Part shown: positions 8,353 to 17,368 of the stretch, one piece after another
Numbering within the stretch: position 1 is the stretch's first letter
Layout of the letters: the number at the start of each line of letters is the position of its first letter
Assembly (NCBI GenBank): GCA_945863605.1
Contig: CAMAZP010000021.1
Span: 1-55,026 of the forward strand
DNA: 55,026 nt
Source: Chitinophaga pinensis
Lineage (GTDB): Bacteria > Bacteroidota > Bacteroidia > Flavobacteriales_D > Crocinitomicaceae
Direction of reading: 5' to 3'
The notes under the pieces: model-generated
The model's database searches: none
What the model was told of the DNA's origin: nothing
The model's input: the letters and a program-made list of their open reading frames with translations, nothing else
Program-made: the position numbers and the translations under genes

Positions 8353-9650
8353 CAGGCGAAAAATAAATACGAAACAAAGATAGCAACGATTCCTCCGATT
8401 ACATCACAAATAATTCCCGCCAATGCAGCATATCGTGTGTCGGTAACTTTGACAGAACCAAAATAAACAGCTAAAACATAGAATGTTGTTTCTGTACTCC
8501 CTTGAAAGGTAGATGCTAATTTCCCCACAAATGAATCAGGACCAAAAGTAGGATTTTGATAAATTTCAATCATTAATCCTCTAGCGCCACTTCCTGAAAA
8601 AGGTTTCATAAAAATAACAGGCAAAGCATCAACAAATTCAACAGCGGTCAACCCCGCGAATAAAAACCCATTCTTTATCAAGGACATTCCATCAGTAAAT
8701 GCGCCCGAAGAACGAAACAATGAAATCGCAGCCAACATGGCAATTAAATAGGGAACAATGTTTAAAGCAACTTCAAATCCACCTTTTGCTCCATCGATAA
8801 AACTTTCAAACAAGTTCACTTTTGCTCGAACAGCTAGTCCAAAAAAGAACAAAATTATACCAAAAATAATTGTATTGCTGACAACGGAAGAAATGACGTC
8901 AATCTTTTCTGGATAAGCATTTAAGATGAAAATAAGACCAAAAACAGCGCTGGTCAGTGTTCCTAAATAAAGGAGAACAACTTTGTTTAATAAATTGATT
9001 TTCTGGCGAATCGAAACATAAATTAAACCACCAAGCGTTGCAAAAAAAGTTGTGATTAATATTGGAAGAAAAACAGACGAAATACTATTTGAATTATTGG
9101 CAGCACGCGCAGCTAAAATACTTACAGGTATAATTGTCAAACCAGATGCGTTGAGTACTAAAAACATAATTTGCGCATTCGAGGCAACTGTATTATTTGG
9201 ATTCAATTCTTGCAAATCTTTCATCGCTTTAAGTCCGAAAGGAGTGGCTGCATTGTCCAAACCGAGCATATTTGCTGAGAAATTCATCATTATAGAACCT
9301 ACTGCCGGATGGTCTTTTGGTATTTCAGGGAACAAACGTGTAAACAATGGCGCCACTAATTTTGACATGATTTTAATAGCACCCCCTTCTTCTCCAATCT
9401 TCATAAATCCCATCCATAAACACAAGGCACCAGTCATAAAAATGGACAACTCAAACCCATTTTTTGAAGCTTCAAACAAGCCGTCCATCATTTTCTGAAG
9501 AATAGCAGTGTCTTGCCAAAAAATAAGTTTTGAAAAACCCATCACAATCGCGACGAGAAACATACCAATCCAAATTCGATTTAATACCATTCTACGAATT
9601 TGCTCAATTTTTTTATACTTTTTAAGTAAACCTTGCTTTTCTATTAACAT
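8352..9650 (-). CDS. SpmA-SpmB-like fused nucleoside-recognition (Gate) membrane protein
   Basis: 432 aa, about twice the size of SpmA or SpmB. The first half has the SpmA signature MVLNRIWIGMF, NMLGLDNAATPFGLKAM and NAQIMFLVLNASG. The second half repeats a Gate-type module with EVALNIVPYLIAML, FSGSGARG and FQGSTETTFYVLAVYFGSV, as in SpmB. About 10 TM helices. In Bacillus these are spore maturation proteins; non-sporulating Bacteroidota have the fused form, with unknown substrate. The start may instead be the ATG at 9590 (MVLNRIW), matching the usual family N-terminus. Confidence 0.88.
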   Translation of the reverse strand: MLIEKQGLLKKYKKIEQIRRMVLNRIWIGMFLVAIVMGFSKLIFWQDTAILQKMMDGLFEASKNGFELSIFMTGALCLWMGFMKIGEEGGAIKIMSKLVAPLFTRLFPEIPKDHPAVGSIMMNFSANMLGLDNAATPFGLKAMKDLQELNPNNTVASNAQIMFLVLNASGLTIIPVSILAARAANNSNSISSVFLPILITTFFATLGGLIYVSIRQKINLLNKVVLLYLGTLTSAVFGLIFILNAYPEKIDVISSVVSNTIIFGIILFFFGLAVRAKVNLFESFIDGAKGGFEVALNIVPYLIAMLAAISLFRSSGAFTDGMSLIKNGFLFAGLTAVEFVDALPVIFMKPFSGSGARGLMIEIYQNPTFGPDSFVGKLASTFQGSTETTFYVLAVYFGSVKVTDTRYAALAGIICDVIGGIVAIFVSYLFFA

Positions 9651-9707
9651 ACGTTATTGAATTACGAATTGGTGCTCGCTTTTTAAATTCAATAGTTTAG
9701 GTATCTG

Positions 9708-9715
9708 TACATTTG
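9708..9715 (+). promoter_or_regulatory. -7 promoter box for pirin gene
   Basis: TACATTTG matches TAnnTTTG, 20 nt before the ATG at 9736. Confidence 0.45.
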
Positions 9716-9735
9716 TTTCATCAAATTAACAAAAC

Positions 9736-10449
9736 ATGAAAACAGTATTTCATTCCGAAGCTTCAAGAGGTCACGCCAATCACGGTTGGTTAAACGCTAA
9801 ACATTCCTTCAGTTTTGCAAGTTGGCAAAATCATGAACGTATTCATTTTGGTGCTTTACGCGTTTTAAACGATGATATTGTAGCACCTTCAATGGGTTTC
9901 GGTAAGCATCCACACGATAATATGGAAATTATTACAATTCCTCTGAAAGGAGCATTGAAACATCAAGATAGTATTGGAAACTCATCTATTATTGAAGCTG
10001 GAGAAGTACAAGTGATGTCAGCTGGGACAGGCGTTCAACATAGTGAGGTGAATGCGAAACACGACGAAGCCATCAATTTATTTCAAATATGGATTTTCCC
10101 AAACAAGCATAACGTAACACCTCGCTACGACCAAATTCGTTATTATGAAGAGTCAATGCGAAATAATTTTCTTCAAGTGGTTTCACCAAATCCCGATGAT
10201 GCAGGAACTTGGATTCACCAACAAGCATGGATACATCTTTCACATTTGGAGGAAGGTAAAAGTCTCAATTACGAATTAAAACAAAAGGGAAATGGCGTTT
10301 ATATATTGAATATAGAAGGTAACTTTGAAATCGCAAACCAACTTTTAGAAAAGCGCGACGCAATCGGAGTATGGGAAACAACTTCAATTGACATAAAAGC
10401 AAACAAAACAGGTCGTTTGTTGTTGATTGAAGTTCCAATGGAATTTTAA
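9736..10449 (+). CDS. pirin family protein (YhhW-like bicupin)
   Basis: 237 aa, the size of YhhW-type pirins. The N-terminal cupin has FGKHPHDNMEIITIPLKG, with the conserved metal-binding His pair and Glu, then GTGVQHSE with another metal His. Residues ~150-237 form the second cupin. Related pirins bind Fe or Ni and some have quercetin dioxygenase activity. Located in the cytosol. The nitroreductase gene starts 9 nt downstream, so the pair is probably one transcript and may serve redox or aromatic detoxification; that role is inferred. Confidence 0.92.
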   Translation: MKTVFHSEASRGHANHGWLNAKHSFSFASWQNHERIHFGALRVLNDDIVAPSMGFGKHPHDNMEIITIPLKGALKHQDSIGNSSIIEAGEVQVMSAGTGVQHSEVNAKHDEAINLFQIWIFPNKHNVTPRYDQIRYYEESMRNNFLQVVSPNPDDAGTWIHQQAWIHLSHLEEGKSLNYELKQKGNGVYILNIEGNFEIANQLLEKRDAIGVWETTSIDIKANKTGRLLLIEVPMEF

Positions 10450-10458
10450 AATTAGAAA

Positions 10459-11094
10459 ATGAAGCACCTAATTATAGAAGATTTATCGTGGCGCTATGCT
10501 ACGAAAAAATACAATCCTGAACTTAAAATTTCGGATGAAAACATTGAAATCATCAAAGAATCGTTGCGCTTGGTTCCAACGAGTTATGGCTTGTTTCCTT
10601 TGAAATATATATTTATTGAATCCAAAGAAATTAGAGAAAAGCTGAGATCTAATGCTTGGGGACAAAGTCAAATAACAGATGCTTCCCATTTACTAGTAAT
10701 TTGTTCATTTATTCAGCTTGATCACAGTTATATAGATGAACACATTGCTTTGACTGCTAAAATAAGAAATATAGACCCAAGTTCAATTCAAGGTTACGGA
10801 AACTTTGTGAAGACAAAAATTGACGAAATGTCCGCTGAAAAACACAGCGATTGGAATGCAAAACAACCTTACATTGCTTTAGGTCAACTGATGCATACCT
10901 GTGCAAGTTTACGAATTGATGCTACACCTATGGAAGGCTTTGAACCAGCTGCATTTGATGAAATACTTGGATTAACAAAAGACAATTTGAAGTCTGTGCT
11001 CGTTTGTGCAATGGGTTATCGATCCGAAGAAGACAACAATCAACATTTAGCGAAGGTTAGAAAAAATATAGAAGATATTTTTGAAATAAAGTAA
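10459..11094 (+). CDS. nitroreductase family NAD(P)H-dependent oxidoreductase
   Basis: 211 aa, NfsB-like. RYATKKYNPELKISDENIEIIKESLRLVPTSYGLFP is the usual start, with R/K and SxGLFP contacts to FMN. The region near EGFEPAAFDEILGL and SVLVCAMGYRSEEDN is the C-terminal FMN-binding part. Members reduce quinones, nitro compounds or flavins with NAD(P)H. Follows pirin by 9 nt and converges with the MuiA-like gene (8 nt between stops). Confidence 0.92.
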   Translation: MKHLIIEDLSWRYATKKYNPELKISDENIEIIKESLRLVPTSYGLFPLKYIFIESKEIREKLRSNAWGQSQITDASHLLVICSFIQLDHSYIDEHIALTAKIRNIDPSSIQGYGNFVKTKIDEMSAEKHSDWNAKQPYIALGQLMHTCASLRIDATPMEGFEPAAFDEILGLTKDNLKSVLVCAMGYRSEEDNNQHLAKVRKNIEDIFEIK

Positions 11095-11102
11095 TTAACT
11101 AT

Positions 11103-13103
11103 TTATTCCAAATAGAGCATCATTCCAGTTTGATAATCAACGCTATAATCAAAAGTAAAGGATTGTGAACCAGTGATACCTTTTATGAATGACCAAGTAA
11201 TAATACCTGTTTTTTCGTCTAAATTTCCAGAGGTAAATTCACCGTTTTTCACTTTAATATCCGCATTGTTTGAAATCGGGAATTGATCTTTTACAATTAG
11301 CGGAATCATTGCTCCACCGTTGTTTTTAACTTTAATTTCCCAAGTCACTTCAAATTTCTGACGAGATCCAATCGTTTTGGATTTTGATTTTTCCTTGATT
11401 CTTGTTCTGTCTACACTGATTTTGTTGTCTTTTCCAAATGAGAATGAAAGTGTATCTTTTGTGGAGTTTACATCTAAATACGATTTCCCCATATAAGTGC
11501 CATCGAAGTAAATGTTTGATTCTCCGCTCATTAAATTCAATTTTTCCCAACCACTCACTTGTGCTGCCAAATAAACGCTAGGGTCAATTTTTGGAATAAC
11601 GTGATACTCGTAACTTGCATTCAAATCAAAACTACCAATACTTACTCGGTGATCCATACCATCTGTAGGAATCGACATTTTTGAAAGAATCGTATATTCC
11701 ATTCGCATATCTTTTTTCTGAATAATGGTGGCAACGGTCGGTGACCAATTACTTTGTTGCTGTACAGATTTTTCATCAAAAAGCGCCTTGTTTTTCTTTC
11801 CGTTACTTTTACTTCTTGCACCACGAGAAATTTCCATCGCTTCTAATTCATAGTCGCCAGTTACAGTTGAACTTACTGCTCCAGCATACGTATTCATTGG
11901 TGTATTTCTAACGTCTTGACGGTAAGCAGAAACTTTCACTTCCTCCAATTGAAGTTCATTTGGTTTCAAGAAAAATTTCAAATAAGCAGCTGTGATTTGT
12001 AACTGTACATCTGAATATCCAACGTATGAAGCTTTTGCATAATTTGCTCCTTTTGGCACTGTGATTTCGAATTTACCATCAAAATCAGTTACAGCGCCTA
12101 CATTTGGGAAATTAGGAAAAGTGATTTTTGTAAATGGTAATGCCTCACCCGTCGAGGCATCAATTACTTCTCCTCGCAATTTTTCACCAGAATAATCAAC
12201 CGTCGGGATGTTGCGTGCACTTTGTGTTTTTTGCTGAGGCGTATTGTTGTAGTAAATATACCAAGGACTTAAAGTTGGTTCTTGTGCATTTTGGTAAGGG
12301 TCATTCGTTGAAAGAACTAAATCCACATTTTTCCATTCGATTCCAGTTGTTTGGCTAACGTTTGCTTTTGCCTCTAAGCGAACTGGTTTTCCGATTCCAT
12401 CGCTGCGCATATCATAGTAAGGTTTCCAAGTCGCACGAGGAGAAATGTAGTTAAATACAAAAGTCGCATTAGTTGTTTTTTCAACATCGACTTCCACAAC
12501 GATTTCTGAATAATTAATAACGGGTTTACTTCTTTGCGAAATAATTTCCTGTTCCAATTGATTCATTTTCTTTTGCAAAGTTTCAAGTTCTTCTTCAATA
12601 ACTGATTGTCTATTAGTGATTTCTGACAATTTCGTATGCATAAAAGTATAAGCTTCTTTCAATTCTGCAACTTTTAAGCCTTCGTTGTAACCTTTTAAAT
12701 CGCGATTGCGCATTAATAGATTTTTATCTAGTTCAAGGATTGTATATTCGTCGCGTAACGTTTGGTCTTGCGCATTTAAAGCTTTTCGTTTTGAATTCAA
12801 TTGATTGATTTCTTCACTAGATATTTTTTGGTCTTCGTAGTTTTTCTTGGTTCGAACTGATAGAATTGTCAAATCGCCCATCGCCTTTACTTGCACCGTA
12901 TTTGGGTCGATGAAATCAGTAAGTTTTTGAAAAATAATTTCCTGTTTTCCTGATTTAAGTTCAATTTTATGTTCATGTTGGATTTGTGCACCTATAAAGA
13001 AAACAGTTACTTTTTTCATTTCTGCAAGCGCGTTAACTTCTTTTTGGGCAAAAGATAAACTAGTTGCAAGTAGTGCTATTAAAGATAAAAAGAGATTTTT
13101 CAT
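11103..13103 (-). CDS. MuiA-like DUF4139 protein with an inserted carboxypeptidase-regulatory domain
   Basis: 666 aa with signal peptide (MKNLFLSLIALLATSLSFAQ). Residues ~25-120 are a DUF4140-type beta domain (KVTVFFIGAQIQHEH), ~95-200 a coiled coil, and ~215 to the end DUF4139 (NYISPRATWKPYYDMRSDG...). Within DUF4139, residues ~308-400 hold a CarboxypepD_reg-like domain (LRGEVIDASTGEALPFTKI...VTDFDGKFEITVP), as found at the N-terminus of TonB receptors. The family name comes from 'mucoidy inhibitor A'; molecular function is unknown. Probably periplasmic or outer-membrane associated. No operon partner. Confidence 0.87.
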   Translation of the reverse strand: MKNLFLSLIALLATSLSFAQKEVNALAEMKKVTVFFIGAQIQHEHKIELKSGKQEIIFQKLTDFIDPNTVQVKAMGDLTILSVRTKKNYEDQKISSEEINQLNSKRKALNAQDQTLRDEYTILELDKNLLMRNRDLKGYNEGLKVAELKEAYTFMHTKLSEITNRQSVIEEELETLQKKMNQLEQEIISQRSKPVINYSEIVVEVDVEKTTNATFVFNYISPRATWKPYYDMRSDGIGKPVRLEAKANVSQTTGIEWKNVDLVLSTNDPYQNAQEPTLSPWYIYYNNTPQQKTQSARNIPTVDYSGEKLRGEVIDASTGEALPFTKITFPNFPNVGAVTDFDGKFEITVPKGANYAKASYVGYSDVQLQITAAYLKFFLKPNELQLEEVKVSAYRQDVRNTPMNTYAGAVSSTVTGDYELEAMEISRGARSKSNGKKNKALFDEKSVQQQSNWSPTVATIIQKKDMRMEYTILSKMSIPTDGMDHRVSIGSFDLNASYEYHVIPKIDPSVYLAAQVSGWEKLNLMSGESNIYFDGTYMGKSYLDVNSTKDTLSFSFGKDNKISVDRTRIKEKSKSKTIGSRQKFEVTWEIKVKNNGGAMIPLIVKDQFPISNNADIKVKNGEFTSGNLDEKTGIITWSFIKGITGSQSFTFDYSVDYQTGMMLYLE

Positions 13104-13215
13104 AAAAATGATTTTTATTAAAGATGCGTTTACATCTTAGATTTCATAAAGTTCATTACAATTCTAATAATATCGACTATTTTTTCAAAAAAAAATAATG
13201 CATAAAACAAAGTAG

Positions 13216-13223
13216 TATTTTTG
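13216..13223 (+). promoter_or_regulatory. -7 promoter box 4 nt before menA
   Basis: TATTTTTG, then ttcc, then ATG at 13228. An exact TAnnTTTG match; the predicted transcript is leaderless. Confidence 0.5.
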
Positions 13224-13227
13224 TTCC

Positions 13228-14151
13228 ATGACAAAGATTAAAGCATGGTTAGATGCGATGCGTTTGAGAACATTACCACTTTCCGTTTCAGGAATAATTG
13301 TTGGATCAGGTATAGCAGCTGAACTAGGTAAATGGAATCCTGTGATTTTTACTCTTGCTATTCTTACAACTATTAGTTTTCAAGTTTTATCTAATTTAGC
13401 AAATGACTTAGGAGATGGGGTTAAAGGAACTGATAATGATAACAGATTAGGGCCTAAAAGAGCAATTCAATCAGGTAGAATTAGTTTAAAAGAAATGAAA
13501 ATCGGAATAATTGTTTGCTCATTTATTTCATTATTTTCTGCTACACTTTTAATCTATGAGAGTGCTTCAAATTTAAATCAAGAATTATTATTGTTTTATT
13601 CAGTTTTAGCTGTGTTATGCGTTATTGCTGCAATAACATATACAATGGGTAAAAATGCATATGGATACAAAGGATTAGGAGATTTAATGGTTTTTATTTT
13701 CTTTGGTTTAGTTAGTGTTTTAGGTGTTTTTTCACTTTACGGTATTACTTTTAAGTGGATGGTATTATTACCTGCATTAAGTATCGGATTTTGGAGTGTG
13801 GCTGTATTAAATCTCAATAATTTGCGAGACTTTGAAAATGATGCATTGGCTGGAAAAAGAACCATTATTGTGAAAATTGGATTTCAAAATGGAAAAAACT
13901 ATCATTTTTTTTTAATTCTTAGCGGTGTTGCATGTTGGGCTTTTTCTTTGTTTATGCTAGCATATCTGACAACTAATTACTTTTTATTTATCGCCCTCAT
14001 ACCATCAATAGCTTTTTTTATTCATTTATTAAGAGTCGATCAAACTATCGAACCAAAAAAACTTGATCCTGAACTTAAAAAAATAGCACTATTGACCTTT
14101 TTTTCTTCATTATTGTTTGCTTTAATTTTAAATATTAACCGCTTAATATAA
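13228..14151 (+). CDS. menA: 1,4-dihydroxy-2-naphthoate polyprenyltransferase
   Basis: 307 aa, UbiA superfamily, about 8-9 TM helices. MTKIKAWLDAMRLRTLPLS is the typical MenA start. The first Asp-rich motif is NLANDLGDGVKGTDND (NDxxDxxxGTD) and the second is NNLRDFENDALAGKRT (DxxxD). It attaches the polyprenyl chain to DHNA in menaquinone synthesis at the inner membrane. It stands alone, but lies 140 bp before the sdh genes, whose enzyme uses menaquinone in this phylum. Confidence 0.93.
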   Translation: MTKIKAWLDAMRLRTLPLSVSGIIVGSGIAAELGKWNPVIFTLAILTTISFQVLSNLANDLGDGVKGTDNDNRLGPKRAIQSGRISLKEMKIGIIVCSFISLFSATLLIYESASNLNQELLLFYSVLAVLCVIAAITYTMGKNAYGYKGLGDLMVFIFFGLVSVLGVFSLYGITFKWMVLLPALSIGFWSVAVLNLNNLRDFENDALAGKRTIIVKIGFQNGKNYHFFLILSGVACWAFSLFMLAYLTTNYFLFIALIPSIAFFIHLLRVDQTIEPKKLDPELKKIALLTFFSSLLFALILNINRLI

Positions 14152-14261
14152 CTAAATTGATCTAAAATACAGCTTAAGAATGGGGATATAATCTAGGACT
14201 TTAACCTTATCTATATTAATTCTAAATAAGAACTAAATTTCAATCGGATTGTTCAAAGAAC

Positions 14262-14269
14262 TAAATTTG
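14262..14269 (+). promoter_or_regulatory. -7 promoter box for sdhC operon
   Basis: TAAATTTG matches TAnnTTTG, 21 nt before the ATG at 14291. A TTTC about 21 nt upstream may serve as a weak -33. Confidence 0.5.
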
Positions 14270-14290
14270 TGACGGATAAAATATTCTTAT

Positions 14291-14956
14291 ATGAGCAACA
14301 CTACATTATTAAAGTCTTCTATAGCAAAGAAAATTGCAATGGCACTTTCGGGGCTTTTTTTGATTTCATTCTTATCATTACACTTTTTCATCAATTTTAT
14401 GTCAGTATTTAGTGCTGAAGTTTATAATATGATGTCTCATTTTATGGGGTATAACCCAGTAATTCAATTTTTAATGCAACCCATTTTAATTGCGGGTGTA
14501 ATTTTTCACTTTGTTATGGGTTTTGTTCTGGAAATAAAAAACAGAAATGCTCGAAAAGTTTCATACGTCAAGTATAATGGATCTGCAAATTCTTCATGGG
14601 CATCAAGAAATATGATAATTTCAGGTTTAGTTGTTTTAGCATTTTTAGGATTACACATGTATGATTTTTGGGCACATGAAGTAGTTTACAAATATGTTAA
14701 GGTCAACCCAATTGACAACACAAGATATTACGAAGAATTAGTTGCTAAGTTTATAAGCCCTGTTCGTACTTTATTATATTGTGTATCATTTGTTCTTCTT
14801 GCTCTTCATTTGTGGCATGGATTTAACTCTTCTTTTCAATCAGTCGGTTTCAATAATAAATTTTCAAGACAACTACATAAATTGGGATACGCATTTGCAA
14901 TTATAGTTCCACTTGGATTTATTTTTATTGCATTATTTCATCATTTCAATAATTAA
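14291..14956 (+). CDS. sdhC: succinate dehydrogenase cytochrome b subunit
   Basis: 221 aa, five TM helices, matching the type B (b558-like, di-heme) succinate:quinone oxidoreductase membrane subunit of Bacteroidota. Candidate heme-ligand histidines lie in helices LSLHFFINFMS, VIFHFVMGF, FLGLHMYDF and LALHLWHGF. It anchors SdhA/SdhB to the inner membrane and passes electrons to menaquinone. It is followed by sdhA after 91 bp. Confidence 0.93.
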   Translation: MSNTTLLKSSIAKKIAMALSGLFLISFLSLHFFINFMSVFSAEVYNMMSHFMGYNPVIQFLMQPILIAGVIFHFVMGFVLEIKNRNARKVSYVKYNGSANSSWASRNMIISGLVVLAFLGLHMYDFWAHEVVYKYVKVNPIDNTRYYEELVAKFISPVRTLLYCVSFVLLALHLWHGFNSSFQSVGFNNKFSRQLHKLGYAFAIIVPLGFIFIALFHHFNN

Positions 14957-15047
14957 AAGCTCTAAAATATGAATTGAACATAACTTAACTGTGAGTCACT
15001 TTTAAGCAATGTTAATTACATCTTGACGATTAAATACAGATCAAAAT

Positions 15048-17057
15048 ATGAAATTAGATTCAAAAATACCCGCTGGTCCATTAGCTGAGAAATGGACTAA
15101 TCATAAAAATCACATGAATTTGGTTGCTCCAAATAACCGACCAAAAATTGATATAATTGTTGTAGGAACTGGTTTAGCAGGGGCTTCAGCGGCAGCATCA
15201 CTTGGTGAGATGGGCTACAATGTCAAATCATTCTGTTTCCAAGATTCTCCTAGAAGAGCGCATTCAATTGCAGCGCAAGGAGGTATCAATGCAGCAAAAA
15301 ATTATCAAAATGATGGTGACTCGGTTTACCGTTTGTTCTATGATACCATCAAAGGTGGTGATTACCGTGCACGTGAAGCAAATGTTCATCGTTTAGCAGA
15401 GGTTTCTGGTAACATCATCGACCAATGTGTGGCTCAAGGAGTTCCTTTTGCGCGCGAATACGGAGGTTTGTTGGATAACCGTTCATTCGGTGGAACGCAA
15501 GTGCAACGTACGTTTTACGCCGCAGGACAAACTGGTCAGCAATTATTATTAGGTGCTTATTCAGCTTTATCAAGACAAATTGGTTTAGGTCGTGTGAAAA
15601 TGTACAACCGCCACGAAATGTTGGATTTAGTTAAAATCGACGGAAAAGCTCGTGGTATCATTGCACGTAATTTAGTAACTGGTGAGTTAGAAAAACATGC
15701 AGCACACGCAGTTGTAATTGCATCTGGAGGTTACGGAAACGTGTATTTCTTGTCAACAAACGCAATGGGAAGTAACGTGTCAGCAGCTTGGAAAATCCAC
15801 AGAAAAGGAGCTTATTTTGCAAATCCTTGTTTTGTTCAAATCCACCCAACTTGTGTTCCCGTTCACGGAACAAACCAATCAAAATTGACCTTGATGTCAG
15901 AATCGTTAAGAAACTCAGGTAGAATTTGGGTGCCGATGAAAAAAGAAGATGCTGAAGCTATTCGTGCTGGAAAATTAAAACCGACACAAATCGCTGAAGA
16001 AGATAGAGATTATTTCCTTGAAAGAAGATATCCAGCTTTTGGAAATCTAGTTCCTCGTGACGTTGCTTCACGTGCCGCGAAAGAAAGATGTGATGCAGGA
16101 CATGGAATTGAAGCAAATGATACAAATGAAGGTGTTTATTTGGACTTCGCCTCTGAGATAAAATCAAAAGGGAAACAAGCTGCTTATGGTTTGGGAGATC
16201 ACAATCCGACAGAAGCAAGAATGATTGAGCTTGGTAAAAAATGGATTAGTGAAAAATATGGTAACTTGTTCCAAATGTATCAGAAGATTACAGACGAAAA
16301 TCCGTATGAAACACCGATGAAAATTTATCCAGCTGTTCACTACACGATGGGTGGTGTTTGGGTTGATTACAACTTACAAAGTACGATTCCAGGATGTTTT
16401 GTGACAGGAGAAGCGAATTTCTCTGACCACGGAGCAAACAGATTGGGAGCTTCTGCCTTAATGCAAGGTTTAGCTGACGGATATTTCGTATTGCCATATA
16501 CAATTTCAGATTATTTAGCAAACGAAATTCGAACTGGTAAAATTTCAACTGAATCACCAGAATTCGTTGAAGCTGAAAACGCGGTTAAATCTCAAATTGA
16601 TATGTTCTTAAACAATAAAGGAACAAAATCAGTAGATCATTTCCATAAACGATTAGGTTTAGTAATGTGGAACAAAGTTGGAATGGCTCGAAACGAACAA
16701 GGATTGAAAGAAGCAATTGCTGAAATCGCTGAAATTCGTGAAGATTTTTATAAAAATGTATTTGTTCCTGGAAGCGCAGATGAATTAAATCCTGAATTAG
16801 ATAAAGCGATGCGCGTTGCAGACTTTTTAGAACTAGGTCAATTAATGGCTGTAGATGCCTTGCAACGCAAAGAATCGTGTGGAGGACATTTCCGTGAAGA
16901 ATATCAAGACGAAGAAGGAGAAACATTACGAGATGATGAGAACTTCAAGTTTGTTGCAGCTTGGGAATATAAAGGAATGGACGTTACTCAATCGGAGTTG
17001 CACAAAGAAGATTTGAATTATGAGTTTATTAAAATAGCGGCTCGTAACTATAAATAA
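15048..17057 (+). CDS. sdhA: succinate dehydrogenase/fumarate reductase flavoprotein subunit
   Basis: 669 aa, full length for the Bacteroidota type. FAD-binding GTGLAG is at residues 40-45, the covalent flavin His is H72 in [13 protein letters not shown], and [17 protein letters not shown] is the C-terminal FAD-contact region. [10 protein letters not shown] and LVPRDVASR carry catalytic His and Arg residues. It oxidises succinate to fumarate on the cytosolic side. Unusually, sdhB does not follow: the next sdh gene is 6.35 kb away and an MNT gene starts 2 nt after this stop. Confidence 0.96.
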   Translation: MKLDSKIPAGPLAEKWTNHKNHMNLVAPNNRPKIDIIVVGTGLAGASAAASLGEMGYNVKSFCFQDSPRRAHSIAAQGGINAAKNYQNDGDSVYRLFYDTIKGGDYRAREANVHRLAEVSGNIIDQCVAQGVPFAREYGGLLDNRSFGGTQVQRTFYAAGQTGQQLLLGAYSALSRQIGLGRVKMYNRHEMLDLVKIDGKARGIIARNLVTGELEKHAAHAVVIASGGYGNVYFLSTNAMGSNVSAAWKIHRKGAYFANPCFVQIHPTCVPVHGTNQSKLTLMSESLRNSGRIWVPMKKEDAEAIRAGKLKPTQIAEEDRDYFLERRYPAFGNLVPRDVASRAAKERCDAGHGIEANDTNEGVYLDFASEIKSKGKQAAYGLGDHNPTEARMIELGKKWISEKYGNLFQMYQKITDENPYETPMKIYPAVHYTMGGVWVDYNLQSTIPGCFVTGEANFSDHGANRLGASALMQGLADGYFVLPYTISDYLANEIRTGKISTESPEFVEAENAVKSQIDMFLNNKGTKSVDHFHKRLGLVMWNKVGMARNEQGLKEAIAEIAEIREDFYKNVFVPGSADELNPELDKAMRVADFLELGQLMAVDALQRKESCGGHFREEYQDEEGETLRDDENFKFVAAWEYKGMDVTQSELHKEDLNYEFIKIAARNYK

Positions 17058-17059
17058 AA

Positions 17060-17350
17060 ATGCTGACTTTAACTTATATAAAGCAACAACTAACTGTCTT
17101 GAAGCCGATACTTCAAAAAAAGTATCCTTTGGCAAATATGGCTATTTTCGGGTCTTATGCTCGCAATGAAGCCACAGAGAAAAGTGATGTTGATGTTTTA
17201 GTCGAGTTAAATGGAAAAATTGGAATTCAATTCATTGATTTAGCTGATGAAATTGAAACCTGTTTAGGTACAAAAACAGATGTTATTACCAAAAACAGTT
17301 TAAAATCCAATTACTACGAACACATAAAACAAGATTTGATTTACATTTAA
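17060..17350 (+). CDS. MNT-type nucleotidyltransferase (MntA-like), no HEPN partner
   Basis: 96 aa, the size of minimal nucleotidyltransferases. It has the exact GSX10DXD catalytic signature: G31-S32, then 10 residues, then D43-V-D45 (GSYARNEATEKSDVDVLVEL). In MntA/HepT systems this antitoxin AMPylates a HEPN RNase. No HEPN (HepT) gene is adjacent; instead an ATPase gene starts 18 nt downstream. The start is 2 nt after the sdhA stop, so it must be read from the sdh transcript. It may be an orphan antitoxin or the first member of the module that follows. Confidence 0.88.
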   Translation: MLTLTYIKQQLTVLKPILQKKYPLANMAIFGSYARNEATEKSDVDVLVELNGKIGIQFIDLADEIETCLGTKTDVITKNSLKSNYYEHIKQDLIYI

Positions 17351-17368
17351 TTTATTTATCAAAATAGA

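Noticed and set aside
9052..9498. 148-aa plus-strand frame opposite the SpmAB-like gene
   Set aside because: Antisense of a well-supported membrane protein gene, no start context or family.
15658..17135. Several 70-110-aa minus-strand frames within sdhA
   Set aside because: They come from codon bias of sdhA on the opposite strand; none has plausible composition.
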